From positions 1-51,810 of the forward strand of contig CAYLHF010000020.1 in the NCBI GenBank assembly GCA_964383365.1: DNA of 51,810 nucleotides, written 5' to 3'. Under the pieces are notes generated by a model that did not search any database, had not been told where the DNA came from, and saw nothing but the letters and a program-made list of their open reading frames with translations. This document shows, one piece after another, positions 15,835 to 25,058 of the stretch; the stretch's first letter is position 1, and the number at the start of each line of letters is the position of its first letter. The position numbers and the translations under genes were made by a program. Origin of the DNA: CAYLHF01 sp964383365 (GTDB lineage: Bacteria; Bacteroidota; Rhodothermia; Rhodothermales; UBA10348).

Positions 15835-17274
15835 ATGCCAGAAGAAGTCCACTTCATCCTGAATGAGGATTCCGTTGTCGAGTCAATATCGGCAGGAACG
15901 CTTGTTCTCGATTTCCTCCGCGAAAAAAGAAGGCTCGTCGGGACCAAAGAAGGGTGTCGGGAGGGTGACTGCGGTGCGTGTGTCGTTCTGATCGGGAAAC
16001 AGACAGGTGACCGCGTCCGGTACAAGACGGTCACGTCGTGCCTCATGCCGGTAAGCGAACTGCACGGTACACATCTGGTCACCGTCGAAGGTCTGTCGGG
16101 AGACAAACTCTCTCCGATCCAGGAGGCTATTGTTGATTCCGGGGCCTCCCAGTGCGGATTCTGCACGCCGGGCATCGTGATGTCGTTGACCGGGTTTCTT
16201 ATGGAAAACAGCGACAAAGACATGCCCGATGAAATGAAGGAGGCTCTCGGTGGCCATCTATGTCGGTGTACCGGGTATCGGAGCCTGAAGTCCGTTCTCC
16301 CGTCCGTCTGGAAGGAGTCCAGAGACAGAAAATCACTCATTGACCTCGGCTTTCTGCCATCCTACTTTGCCGATATCGATCAGCGTCTACGTACACTCAC
16401 CGATTCGATCGAACGGTCCGGGAGCGCTGAACGTGCGGTTGATCAACCGTCGCAGGTTGATATAATCCTTGCCGGAGGGACCGATCTGTACGTTCAGAAA
16501 GGAGATGCTATACCGGTGGGAAACGTCAAATTCCTCCATCATCTGCCCGACCTTTCCCGAATCGACCTGTTGGATGACGGCGTTTTCGTTGGAGCGCTGA
16601 CAACGTTCGAGGACTTTGCAACGAGCCCGAAGGTTCAGTCGGTGATTCCTGATATACGCAAGTATATGTCGACTATCGCATCGCTACCCGTCAGAAACCG
16701 AGCGACGGTGGGAGGAAATATCGTTAATGCATCGCCTATTGGAGATGTGACGGTTCTGCTGCTGGCGCTGGGAGCCTCCCTGCTGCTGGAATCGGGCAAC
16801 ACGTCTGACGCCAATAGGAGCAAACGAACGATTCCTCTTTCCGAGTTCTATCTGGGTTACAAGCAACTGGTCCTTCGAACAGGGGAAATGTTGACGGGAA
16901 TTATCATCCCGCGGCCGCGCACAAGTACCAGAATGAACTGGGAGAAAGTCTCGAAGCGTGAGTTTTTGGATATTGCATCCGTCAACACTGCCATGTCCAT
17001 TCGGGTAGAAAATGACACGATCGAGACCATCACAATTTCAGCCGGAGGCGTGTCTCCCATTCCTCTGGTACTGACTGAAACCAACGATTTTCTGTCAGGA
17101 AAACGACTCGACCGGTCTGTAGTCGAGCGTGCACTCGATGTCGCGCAGTCTGAAATTACCCCGATAGACGACGTCCGGGGAAGTGCCACGTACAAACGCA
17201 TTCTCCTGAGGCAGTTGGTACTCGCTCATTTCATCGAACTGTTCCCCGAAACCATTTCCGTCGAAGCTGCATGA
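15835..17274 (+). CDS. xdhA: Xanthine dehydrogenase, FeS/FAD subunit
   Basis: 479 residues. The N-terminal plant-type [2Fe-2S] domain has GCREGDCGACVVL and CLMPV. The second, helical [2Fe-2S] domain has SQCGFCTPGIVMS and GHLCRCTGYR (about 100-150). The FAD-binding domain starts near 210 with DIILAGGTDLYVQ and includes RNRATVGGNIVNASPIGD. A CO-dehydrogenase flavoprotein C-terminal domain follows (ISAGGVSPIPLVL). It passes electrons from the molybdenum subunit to NAD+. The start at 15835 is 2 bases after the puuD stop, and MPEEVHFILN is the usual beginning. It overlaps xdhB by ATGA, so the two are translationally coupled. Confidence 0.96.
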   Translation: MPEEVHFILNEDSVVESISAGTLVLDFLREKRRLVGTKEGCREGDCGACVVLIGKQTGDRVRYKTVTSCLMPVSELHGTHLVTVEGLSGDKLSPIQEAIVDSGASQCGFCTPGIVMSLTGFLMENSDKDMPDEMKEALGGHLCRCTGYRSLKSVLPSVWKESRDRKSLIDLGFLPSYFADIDQRLRTLTDSIERSGSAERAVDQPSQVDIILAGGTDLYVQKGDAIPVGNVKFLHHLPDLSRIDLLDDGVFVGALTTFEDFATSPKVQSVIPDIRKYMSTIASLPVRNRATVGGNIVNASPIGDVTVLLLALGASLLLESGNTSDANRSKRTIPLSEFYLGYKQLVLRTGEMLTGIIIPRPRTSTRMNWEKVSKREFLDIASVNTAMSIRVENDTIETITISAGGVSPIPLVLTETNDFLSGKRLDRSVVERALDVAQSEITPIDDVRGSATYKRILLRQLVLAHFIELFPETISVEAA

Positions 17275-19550
17275 AGAACGTCGACGCAGCAAAACATTCG
17301 ACCGGTCGGGCGAACTATGTCGATGATGAACTCCGACCGGAAGGCATGCTCTTCGCCGCGATTGCAGGCGCGAGTATCGCTCATGCCGGCATCCGTTCTA
17401 TGGACACATCGGCCATCGAAGCGCACGCGGACGTAGTCGCCGTTGTCACCTCAGCATCGATTCCGGGAGAAAACCAGGTTGGATCCATCATTCCCGATGA
17501 ACCTCTGCTTGCTGATGGCACGGTCCGATACATCGGCCAACCACTGGCACTCGTCCTCGCCCGTACGGCCACCGGAGCGAGAAATGCGGCGGACCTTCTG
17601 TCCGTTACGTACGACCAGCTTGATGTAGTGGTAGATCCGCGAGAGGCCTATGCAAAAGGGTCCATCATCGGCCCGACGCGACAGTTTGAGATGGGTGACA
17701 CCGAACGGTCGTGGCAAGAATGTACCCACATCGTCGAGGGGACCTGCGAAATCGGTGGTCAGGAACACGTATACCTGGAGACACAGCGTGCCCGCGCGGT
17801 CCCGCTCGAGGACGCCCGAATGCGCGTCCAGTCAAGTACCCAGAGCCCGTACGCCGCCCAACGCCATGTCGCACGGGTACTCGGAATACCCGATAACAAT
17901 GTCGAGGTGGATGTCCTTCGACTTGGAGGAGGATTCGGCGGTAAGGAGGACCAGGCGACCCACTGGGCATGTTTTGCGGCGCTGGGGGCATGGGCGACAG
18001 GATCGCCTGTCGAGATCGTTTTGCGACGGGATGAAGACTTCCGAATGACCGGGAAAAGACATCCATATGCTGCGGATTTCAAACTGGGCGCCGACGCCAA
18101 TGGGAAATTATTGGCCTATGAGGCGACCTTTTTTCAGAATGCCGGTGCTGCCGCAGATCTCTCTACCGGTGTTCTGGAAAGGACGCTCTACCATGCCACC
18201 AACAGCTACTTCATCCCGAATGTGCGCGTGTTTGCGGCATCGTGTCGGACCAATCTGCCTCCGAATACGGCGTTTCGAGGATTCGGGGGACCGCAGGGTG
18301 TATTCGTCATCGAGAGTGCCATCTCGAAGCTGGCACAGCGCATGGGGGTCGATTCGGCGAACATTCAACGGACTAATCTCCTGCAAAATGGCGACACACT
18401 CCCGTACGGACAGACGCTTTCCGACTGCCGCGCAGTCAGGACATGGGACCGGGCGGCTGAGGAGTTTGATTTCTCGGAAACGTCTCGACGGATTGCTGCC
18501 TTCAATCGGTCTCACGTTGGAATCAAGAAAGGATATTCGGCGATGCCGATCTGCTTCGGTATCTCCTTTACGACCACGTTTCTGAATCAGGCGGGAGCCC
18601 TCGTCCACGTGTACACCGATGGCTCTGTGAGTGTCTCCACCGGGGGCATTGATATGGGTCAGGGTCTGGCAACGAACATGGCCAGGATTACATCTCTGGT
18701 ACTGGGAATTGATGCGTCGAGAGTCCATGTTGAGAGCACAAATACGACCCGGGTCGCCAATATGTCTCCGTCGGCTGCGAGTTCTACGACAATGCTTAAC
18801 GGAAATGCGGTCGTGTCGGCCGTTTCGCAGATCAAGGACAGACTTTTTGCCTTCCTAAGATCAGACCTGGACCTTCCGGAGTCAGCCGTCCTCACGATCG
18901 AATCGGAACGGGTTGTCGTGGACGGAACCCCCACGAACGACTCGTGGAATGATCTTGTTGGACGAGCGTATCTGGCGCGGATCGATCTGTCCGCGCACGG
19001 CTTTTTCGCCACTCCCGATATTCATTTCGACAAGACAACTGAGAAAGGACATCCGTTTGCCTACCATACATACGGAACCGCCTTGACTGAGACAACCGTT
19101 GATGTTATCCGGGGTCGGTATCGAATCGATTCGGTCCGGATCGTACATGATATGGGAAGACCTCTCAATCGAGTCATCGATCTGGGACAGGTGGAAGGCG
19201 CCCTAGCACAGGGTCTGGGGTGGATGACGATGGAAGATCTGCAATACGATTCCTCCGGAAGACTGTTATCGGGCAATCTGGCTTCGTACAAAGTCCCGGA
19301 CGCCCATTTCATGCCGGACGATATCGAGGTAGTGTTTCTTGAGGATGCGGACGAATTCCTGGGACCATATGGAAGCAAAGCGGTGGGGGAACCCCCTCTC
19401 CTCTACGGCATCGGAGCCTATTTTGCCATTCGAAACGCTCTTATGGCCTTCGGCCCATCGGAGGAACCGGGGTTTGACTCCCCGATGACCCCTGAAAGGG
19501 TTCTGATGCAGTTGTATCCGGAGCAGGTGATCAAAATGGGGGCGCTGTGA
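17271..19550 (+). CDS. xdhB: Xanthine dehydrogenase, molybdopterin subunit
   Basis: 759 residues with the bacterial XdhB architecture: an a/b hammerhead domain near the N-terminus (STGRANYVDDE) and then the molybdenum-cofactor domains. Key motifs are LGGGFGGKE (about 219-227), CRTNLPPNTAFRGFGGPQG (about 325-342, with the substrate-contact arginine), GGIDMGQGL (about 457-465) and the active-site loop GSKAVGEPP (about 700-708) with its catalytic Glu. It hydroxylates hypoxanthine and xanthine to urate. The cofactor biosynthesis genes are not in the window. GTGA overlap at its end couples it to xdhC. Confidence 0.96.
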   Translation: MKNVDAAKHSTGRANYVDDELRPEGMLFAAIAGASIAHAGIRSMDTSAIEAHADVVAVVTSASIPGENQVGSIIPDEPLLADGTVRYIGQPLALVLARTATGARNAADLLSVTYDQLDVVVDPREAYAKGSIIGPTRQFEMGDTERSWQECTHIVEGTCEIGGQEHVYLETQRARAVPLEDARMRVQSSTQSPYAAQRHVARVLGIPDNNVEVDVLRLGGGFGGKEDQATHWACFAALGAWATGSPVEIVLRRDEDFRMTGKRHPYAADFKLGADANGKLLAYEATFFQNAGAAADLSTGVLERTLYHATNSYFIPNVRVFAASCRTNLPPNTAFRGFGGPQGVFVIESAISKLAQRMGVDSANIQRTNLLQNGDTLPYGQTLSDCRAVRTWDRAAEEFDFSETSRRIAAFNRSHVGIKKGYSAMPICFGISFTTTFLNQAGALVHVYTDGSVSVSTGGIDMGQGLATNMARITSLVLGIDASRVHVESTNTTRVANMSPSAASSTTMLNGNAVVSAVSQIKDRLFAFLRSDLDLPESAVLTIESERVVVDGTPTNDSWNDLVGRAYLARIDLSAHGFFATPDIHFDKTTEKGHPFAYHTYGTALTETTVDVIRGRYRIDSVRIVHDMGRPLNRVIDLGQVEGALAQGLGWMTMEDLQYDSSGRLLSGNLASYKVPDAHFMPDDIEVVFLEDADEFLGPYGSKAVGEPPLLYGIGAYFAIRNALMAFGPSEEPGFDSPMTPERVLMQLYPEQVIKMGAL

Positions 19551-20548
19551 ACGGTTTCTGGCAGCACGTCGCGGCCTCGATGCAATCGGGCTCTCCGGTA
19601 TTCATAGCCCTCGTTGTGTCTCACACGAATCACTCTCCCGGAACGACGGGGGCTCGTTTGTGTGTATCCGGTGATGGAGCGTCTTTCGGAACGATCGGTG
19701 GTGGCATCATGGAATTCAACGTCATGGCGCTGGCCCGCAGAGCGCTGTCGAGAAAGTACTTTTCTCCAGTCATCTCTCACCTTTCCCACCGAAAAACAGG
19801 ACCGGGAGAGCCGTCCGGAATGATGTGCGCCGGTAGGCAATCGAATCTCTATTACCTCTGTCAACCGGATGTCGATGGATCAGCGATCATTTCGTGTGCG
19901 GCGGCGATTCGGGCAGATCGGCCCGGAGTACTCACGATTACGCCCGACGGGATATCGTTCTCGGATGAGCCTGATCGTTGTCACGGGACTTCTCCGGAGC
20001 CCGAGTTCGCTACGGCTGGGAGTCTTTACACCGAACGGGACTCCTCATGGAGCTATCGGGAGCAGCTACTGAACCTGCGGCGAGTTGCCCTTCTGGGAGG
20101 GGGCCATTGCGCCCATGCGCTGGCGCGTATTCTCGTTTCGATCGACTATCATGTTGAAATGTATGATCCGCGTCCGGTCGTGAGTCTGCCGGTCGAAGCA
20201 AACCTGGACGGCATACACGTGTTCTCGGGCATCGATATGCTCGAAACGGGGAGGTCCATCGCCCACCCGTCACTGACGGAAGTGGTCGTCATGGGTACGG
20301 ATTCGAATACAGATATTCTGGCGCTCAGAGGGGTTCTCCACCTTCCGTTCCCCTATATCGGTGTAATGGGAAGTCCCGCAAAAATTGCTCATATCAGGCG
20401 AGCGCTAAGCGACGAAGGAATCAGCGTGGAACGCATTGACCGGATGACCGCTCCGGTGGGTATTCCGATCGGTAGCCGGACGCCATCGGAAATCGCTGTC
20501 AGTATCGCGGCACAGCTGATTGAACGGAGGAGAATGATCGATGATTGA
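19547..20548 (+). CDS. xdhC: XdhC-family molybdenum cofactor insertion/sulfuration factor
   Basis: 333 residues from a GTG at 19547 that overlaps the xdhB stop. The N-terminal XdhC/CoxI domain shows FGTIGGGIMEFNVMALARRAL and a MMCAGRQ segment equivalent to the family's cysteine motif. The C-terminal Rossmann-like domain starts near 175 (RRVALLGGGHCAHALARIL) and ends with YIGVMGSPAKIAHIRRAL and APVGIPIGSRTPSEIAVSIA. XdhC binds molybdopterin, promotes its sulfuration and delivers it to XdhB; it is not a subunit of the finished enzyme. Eight-base overlap with the allantoinase gene. Confidence 0.94.
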   Translation: MNGFWQHVAASMQSGSPVFIALVVSHTNHSPGTTGARLCVSGDGASFGTIGGGIMEFNVMALARRALSRKYFSPVISHLSHRKTGPGEPSGMMCAGRQSNLYYLCQPDVDGSAIISCAAAIRADRPGVLTITPDGISFSDEPDRCHGTSPEPEFATAGSLYTERDSSWSYREQLLNLRRVALLGGGHCAHALARILVSIDYHVEMYDPRPVVSLPVEANLDGIHVFSGIDMLETGRSIAHPSLTEVVVMGTDSNTDILALRGVLHLPFPYIGVMGSPAKIAHIRRALSDEGISVERIDRMTAPVGIPIGSRTPSEIAVSIAAQLIERRRMIDD

Positions 20549-21980
20549 ACAGGCGTCCGGCCAAAGTGAGTCTTCTGATCGGGTCTTTACGAGTCGCAGG
20601 ATCGTCTTACCCGCAGGTGTAATTGATGGGGGGATTCTCGTCCGAGATGGAACTATCACGGCCATTCTCGGGCCTGATGACAGGCCGGATTCCGCAGTCA
20701 TTCGAGACTTCGGAGATGCAGTCATCATGCCGGGACTCGTCGATACACACGTACATATCAACGAGCCGGGACGGACCGAATGGGAAGGATTCGAGACCGC
20801 AACACGGGCAGCAGCATCCGGAGGGGTGACAACGCTGGTAGATATGCCTCTCAATTCGACGCCCGTAACCACCACGCCGGAGGCCCTGGACAAAAAAATT
20901 CAGGCCGCTCGGGGTGTCATTCGTGTTGACTGCGGGTTTTATGGCGGACTCGTTCCAGGAAGCCTGTCTCAGCTTGAGGCCCTCATTCGGCGTGGAGTAC
21001 TCGGTATCAAGGCGTTTCTCATCGAATCCGGGCTGGACGAATTCGAACCTGTCGGGACATCGGACCTGGAGGCCGGTCTGAAGATCCTCGCTGGATTCGG
21101 GGTACCGCTTCTCGCTCACGCGGAACGGTCTCCAACGGATCACCGCCCGGTGCCCGGGCCGGTTTCTTCGTGTACGTCGTATGCAAGAACCCGTCCTGCT
21201 TCCTGGGAAGTGACGGCAGTAGAGGAACTGATCGACCTGGCGGCCCGTCATGGGTCGCCTGTTCACATCGTTCACGTCGCCTCGGCCATGGTCCTGGCGC
21301 GTCTGCGGCAGGCGCGCCAGGACGGCGTCTCCATTACCGCAGAGACATGTCCTCATTACCTGTTTTTTGACTCTGACTCGATTCCCGATGGAAACACGCT
21401 TTATAAATGTGCCCCGCCGATCCGCGATCGATCGAATGCCAAGGCTCTCCTGAATGCGTTACTGGATGGTGATCTGGATTTTGTGGCATCGGATCATTCT
21501 CCCTGCCCGATCGAACTGAAAAACATCGAAGATGAAAACTTTTTGTCGGCCTGGGGAGGCATCTCGTCGCTTGGCCTGACGCTTTCCGTTCTTTGGACGG
21601 TGCTCCGATCGGGCACCCCGTCTGAACACACTCCGGATTCCCGAGCGTCGGATCATGACCACCCCGCGTCGGATAAATGCCTTATCCTCCTCTCGCGATG
21701 GCTCTCTACGCGACCCGCCGAACTCGTCGGTTTAAGCGGAAGAAAAGGTGCAATCGTTCCCGGGGCGGACGCCGATCTGGTGGTCTGGAATCCCGAAGAA
21801 ATCCTGACCGTCGGGCCTCATCTTCTCCACATGAGACACAAGGATACACCTTACGAGGGCTGCACCCTCGCCGGCCGTATAGAAACGACGATGCTGAGAG
21901 GGGACGTCGTGTTTGACCACGGCATATTTCCGTCGGAATCCCGGGGGGAGGTTCTTCTCCGGAATCCGGGGATCGTCTGA
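20541..21980 (+). CDS. allB: Allantoinase
   Basis: 479 residues of the cyclic amidohydrolase family (dihydroorotase/hydantoinase fold). Metal-binding residues are visible: DTHVHINEPGRTEWEGFETATR (the HxH pair near residues 68-70), the carbamylated lysine in GIKAFL, histidines in LLAHAE and VHIVHVA, and the aspartate in ASDHSPC. GGVTTLVDMPLNS is characteristic of allantoinase. It opens the hydantoin ring of allantoin to allantoate. The ATG at 20541 overlaps xdhC. A 41-base spacer precedes the allantoicase fusion gene. Confidence 0.95.
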   Translation: MIEQASGQSESSDRVFTSRRIVLPAGVIDGGILVRDGTITAILGPDDRPDSAVIRDFGDAVIMPGLVDTHVHINEPGRTEWEGFETATRAAASGGVTTLVDMPLNSTPVTTTPEALDKKIQAARGVIRVDCGFYGGLVPGSLSQLEALIRRGVLGIKAFLIESGLDEFEPVGTSDLEAGLKILAGFGVPLLAHAERSPTDHRPVPGPVSSCTSYARTRPASWEVTAVEELIDLAARHGSPVHIVHVASAMVLARLRQARQDGVSITAETCPHYLFFDSDSIPDGNTLYKCAPPIRDRSNAKALLNALLDGDLDFVASDHSPCPIELKNIEDENFLSAWGGISSLGLTLSVLWTVLRSGTPSEHTPDSRASDHDHPASDKCLILLSRWLSTRPAELVGLSGRKGAIVPGADADLVVWNPEEILTVGPHLLHMRHKDTPYEGCTLAGRIETTMLRGDVVFDHGIFPSESRGEVLLRNPGIV

Positions 21981-22021
21981 TCCGTTTGAATTCAATGTGA
22001 TCCATTAGTATACCCACGTCG

Positions 22022-23605
22022 ATGATGCGCCCTGTCAATCATTCCTTTCAACACGCGACCGATCTGGCCTCTGAGCGACTCGGCGGATGTGCCCTGGAAG
22101 CGAGTGACGAATTTTTTGCGCCCAAGGAGTCGCTTCTTCTGGCCTCCGAACCCGTTTTCAAACCCGATCTTTATACCGAACGGGGAAAATGGATGGATGG
22201 ATGGGAATCCCGACGCAAACGAACACCCGGGAACGATTGGTGCGTCATTCGACTGGGAGCCCCGGGACGCATTCTGGGACTCGATGTAGACACGCGTCAC
22301 TTCGTCGGTAATCATCCACCGGAAGTATCGATCGACGTCGCGCGTTTTTCCGGTACCGACCTCAGAGACGTAGACTGGAAGGCCCTCGTCTCGCCGACCC
22401 CGATCGATGAGGATGACCACAATTATATCACCGTCGAGAATGCAGACTACTGGACGCACGTTCGATTGAACATGCACCCGGACGGTGGGATCGCAAGGTT
22501 CCGCGTCTACGGAGAAGTGAAAGCGGACCGGGCAACTGATACCACGTTGGAAATAAGCTCTTTAAGCAACGGCGGGTGCGCCATTGCCTGTTCGGATGAT
22601 CATTTCTGCAACATGTCCAATCTCCTCCTCCCCGGCCCGGCCCGAAATATGGGTGATGGATGGGAGACGAGACGCAAACGAGGCCCGGGACACGATTGGG
22701 TGGTGATTAAACTCGGATCTCCGTCTGTTCTCGAAGAGATTCATGTGGACACCTCGTTTTATAAAGGAAATTATCCTGATCGATGTAGCATAGAGGCCCT
22801 CGACCCAATGCCTGGCCCGAAGCCGGATCCTTTTCTGACGCCTGATGGGGTGCCGGAGCCGGACAACATTCCGATTCCCTCCGGCACCTGGACGGTCGTG
22901 GTCCCGGAGACGAGCCTTACCCCCGATCACAATCATCGGTTTTCACCGTTGCTGGAATCCGGTCCCTTCACTCACATCAGGCTCAATATCTTCCCGGATG
23001 GAGGAGTTGCGCGGCTCCGGGTGTTCGGCCGTATCTCGACAGGCGACCCCGTCACCATCGAGGATTCGGGCCTCGCAGTGCTGAACCGACGCGACCCGGC
23101 GACTCTGAACAGGGACTTACTGAGCTGTTGTGCCTCACCGGGATGGGCAGGCGCCGTGCAGAAGAACAGGCCATATGCTTCCTCCGAACTACTACTGGAG
23201 CACGCGACCCGGAGTTGGAATCAACAGCCTGAACACGAATGGCTGCTCGCATTCGCGGCGCATCCCGAGATCGGAAACATGGATACGTCGATGACGAAGA
23301 TCGTCGCGGCCCACACCGGGGATGACCGCCATCGTGCGTGGTCGTCTGACGAACAGGCCACTGTCCAGTCTGCCTCTGATTCCATCCTCCGTAGGCTTTC
23401 CAAAATGAACACAGTCTATCGCGAGCGTTTCGGATATACGTTTCTTATCTGCGCCACCGGACTGAGCGCCGAAGAAATGCTGTCCGCCCTTGAATCCAGA
23501 ATGAACAACACGACAGAGCAGGAACTGGGCGTCGCCGGCGAAGAGCAGAGAAAAATCCTTCATCTTCGCCTCGAAAAACTACTCAATCAGTACGGATCAG
23601 AATGA
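22022..23605 (+). CDS. alc: Allantoicase/OHCU decarboxylase fusion
   Basis: 527 residues. Residues about 15-340 are two allantoicase repeats; each begins with a related motif (WMDGWESRRKRTPGNDWCVI near 57-76 and GDGWETRRKRGPGHDWVVIKL near 213-233) and ends with a HVRLNMHPDGGIARFRVYG-like strand set. Residues about 355-527 are a complete 2-oxo-4-hydroxy-4-carboxy-5-ureidoimidazoline (OHCU) decarboxylase domain: CCASPGWAGAVQKNRPY, HEWLLAFAAHPEIGNM (the catalytic HP), SDEQATVQ, YRERFGYTFLICATGLS and a terminal RKILHLRLEKLL. The fused domains catalyse two non-consecutive steps: OHCU to S-allantoin, and allantoate to ureidoglycolate plus urea, with AllB acting between them. No stop or frameshift separates the parts. 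ATGA overlap with the next gene. Confidence 0.93.
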   Translation: MMRPVNHSFQHATDLASERLGGCALEASDEFFAPKESLLLASEPVFKPDLYTERGKWMDGWESRRKRTPGNDWCVIRLGAPGRILGLDVDTRHFVGNHPPEVSIDVARFSGTDLRDVDWKALVSPTPIDEDDHNYITVENADYWTHVRLNMHPDGGIARFRVYGEVKADRATDTTLEISSLSNGGCAIACSDDHFCNMSNLLLPGPARNMGDGWETRRKRGPGHDWVVIKLGSPSVLEEIHVDTSFYKGNYPDRCSIEALDPMPGPKPDPFLTPDGVPEPDNIPIPSGTWTVVVPETSLTPDHNHRFSPLLESGPFTHIRLNIFPDGGVARLRVFGRISTGDPVTIEDSGLAVLNRRDPATLNRDLLSCCASPGWAGAVQKNRPYASSELLLEHATRSWNQQPEHEWLLAFAAHPEIGNMDTSMTKIVAAHTGDDRHRAWSSDEQATVQSASDSILRRLSKMNTVYRERFGYTFLICATGLSAEEMLSALESRMNNTTEQELGVAGEEQRKILHLRLEKLLNQYGSE

Positions 23606-25041
23606 ATCATCTGCTGGACAAAGAATTCCTGAACGATCAGATGGAGTCGGTATCCCGGGCCAACGCCTTCTACCATTCGATCCATCCCGGGCAGCGGCCC
23701 GATAGACAACCCGTACATACCGTGTACGGCGGCGCTCAGCTCTTCAAGTCGGATACGGCGGAAAAAATGGGCCGGGTGGCTCTTCGGGTAATAGAAACCT
23801 ACGCCCCCGACATGCTGACATTTTCTGAAGCGCTTTCTCTTCCAGGTAATGAACTTTTGCCCCGGAACGAGAAGATGAGGCAGCAAATTCTGAGCGCTCC
23901 CCCTCCGGATCGCACAGCGGTTCGAACCCCTCTCGACCACGCTGTCTGGCTGGCCGGAACGGTCTATAATCGGGTCCTTCGGAAGCTGACGGACGAACCA
24001 GTGGAGGATTTCCGGATTGATTTCGAAGACGGTTTTGGTGTTCGACCGGTCGAAGAGGAGCGGCATCATGCCTGTCGAACGGCAGAGGAAGTTGCCGCTG
24101 GAATGCATAATGAAACACTCCCTCCTTTTATTGGCATCCGGATTAAACCGTTAAACGATGAATACGGGAGACGTTCGCTGGAGACATTGAACGTGTTCGT
24201 GAGTCACCTGCTTGCGAAGACCGGTGGTCGTCTTCCTTCCCGATTTTTCGTCACTCTTCCCAAGATCACCTCGCCAGCACAGGTTACCGCCGCATCTGAG
24301 ACCATCGGGTTGCTGGAGACCAATGGCAATCTGGCTACCGGCTCGATCGGACTTGAACTCATGATCGAGACGCCAGCCTCGATATTCGATTCGACAGGAT
24401 CGAATGCCCTTCCGAAGTTTATTTCCGCTGCGGGTGGACGTTGTACGGGGGTACATTTTGGCGTCTATGACTACACCGCGCTGCTCGAGATCACGGCTGA
24501 TCATCAAACAATGGGCCATCCTGCTTGCGACTTCGCACGACACATGATGCAGGTCGGTGCCTCCGGTACCGGGGTCTGGTTGTCTGACGGAGCGACGAAC
24601 ATCATGCCGGTCCCGATCCATTCGGGATCGAGTCTCACAGACAATCAGGTTGCCGAGAACACTGCTTCGGTCCGGAGTGCCTGGCGGTTGGCGTATAACG
24701 ACAACGTGCATTCACTCCAAAATGGTTTTTATCAGGGGTGGGATCTTCATCCAGCTCAGCTCCCCGCGCGGTACGCGGCCGTTTACTCCTTCTTCCTGAA
24801 CAGCCTGGATTCTGCTGCTCTGAGACTCCGCTCGTTCGTAGACAAAGCGGCTCAGGCTTCGCTCGTCGGCGACATTTTCGACGATGCAGCCACGGGTCAG
24901 GGTCTGCTGAACTACTTTCTACGGGCCCTCAACTGTGGGGCTATATCAGAGGTCGAGGCAGAAGAAACCGGGCTCTCGATGGCGGAGTTATCCATTCGTT
25001 CGTTCGCAAAAATACTAGACGCAAGGGCTGATCGCTCGTAA
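23602..25041 (+). CDS. CitE/HpcH-like TIM-barrel protein (DUF6986-like), function unassigned
   Basis: 479 residues that I recognise as a member of the CitE/malyl-CoA lyase/malate synthase-like superfamily. Motifs in order: DFRIDFEDGFGVRPVEEE (about 132-150, equivalent to the acidic D-x-E-D loop), PPFIGIRIKPL (arginine strand), FFVTLPKI, GLELMIETPASIFD (metal-binding Glu), GVHFGVYDYTALL (metal-binding Asp) and YQGWDLHPAQLPARY (the family's IHP-Q loop). Those suggest an Mg-dependent C-C lyase or condensing enzyme. It overlaps the allantoicase fusion (ATGA) and precedes hiuH by 17 bases, so it is part of the purine operon. A role in consuming glyoxylate or splitting ureidoglycolate is attractive but is only an inference. 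Some databases label relatives as PEP kinases or aldolases, without support that I know. Confidence 0.75.
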   Translation: MNHLLDKEFLNDQMESVSRANAFYHSIHPGQRPDRQPVHTVYGGAQLFKSDTAEKMGRVALRVIETYAPDMLTFSEALSLPGNELLPRNEKMRQQILSAPPPDRTAVRTPLDHAVWLAGTVYNRVLRKLTDEPVEDFRIDFEDGFGVRPVEEERHHACRTAEEVAAGMHNETLPPFIGIRIKPLNDEYGRRSLETLNVFVSHLLAKTGGRLPSRFFVTLPKITSPAQVTAASETIGLLETNGNLATGSIGLELMIETPASIFDSTGSNALPKFISAAGGRCTGVHFGVYDYTALLEITADHQTMGHPACDFARHMMQVGASGTGVWLSDGATNIMPVPIHSGSSLTDNQVAENTASVRSAWRLAYNDNVHSLQNGFYQGWDLHPAQLPARYAAVYSFFLNSLDSAALRLRSFVDKAAQASLVGDIFDDAATGQGLLNYFLRALNCGAISEVEAEETGLSMAELSIRSFAKILDARADRS

Positions 25042-25058
25042 ATACCAACTGATGAACC

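Noticed and set aside
20607..21356. Open frame of 249 codons on the minus strand
   Set aside because: It mirrors the allantoinase gene, whose metal-binding motifs are complete on the plus strand.
24151..24711. Minus-strand 186-codon frame inside the CitE-like gene
   Set aside because: No start context, no domain, and it lies completely within a gene with conserved superfamily motifs on the other strand.
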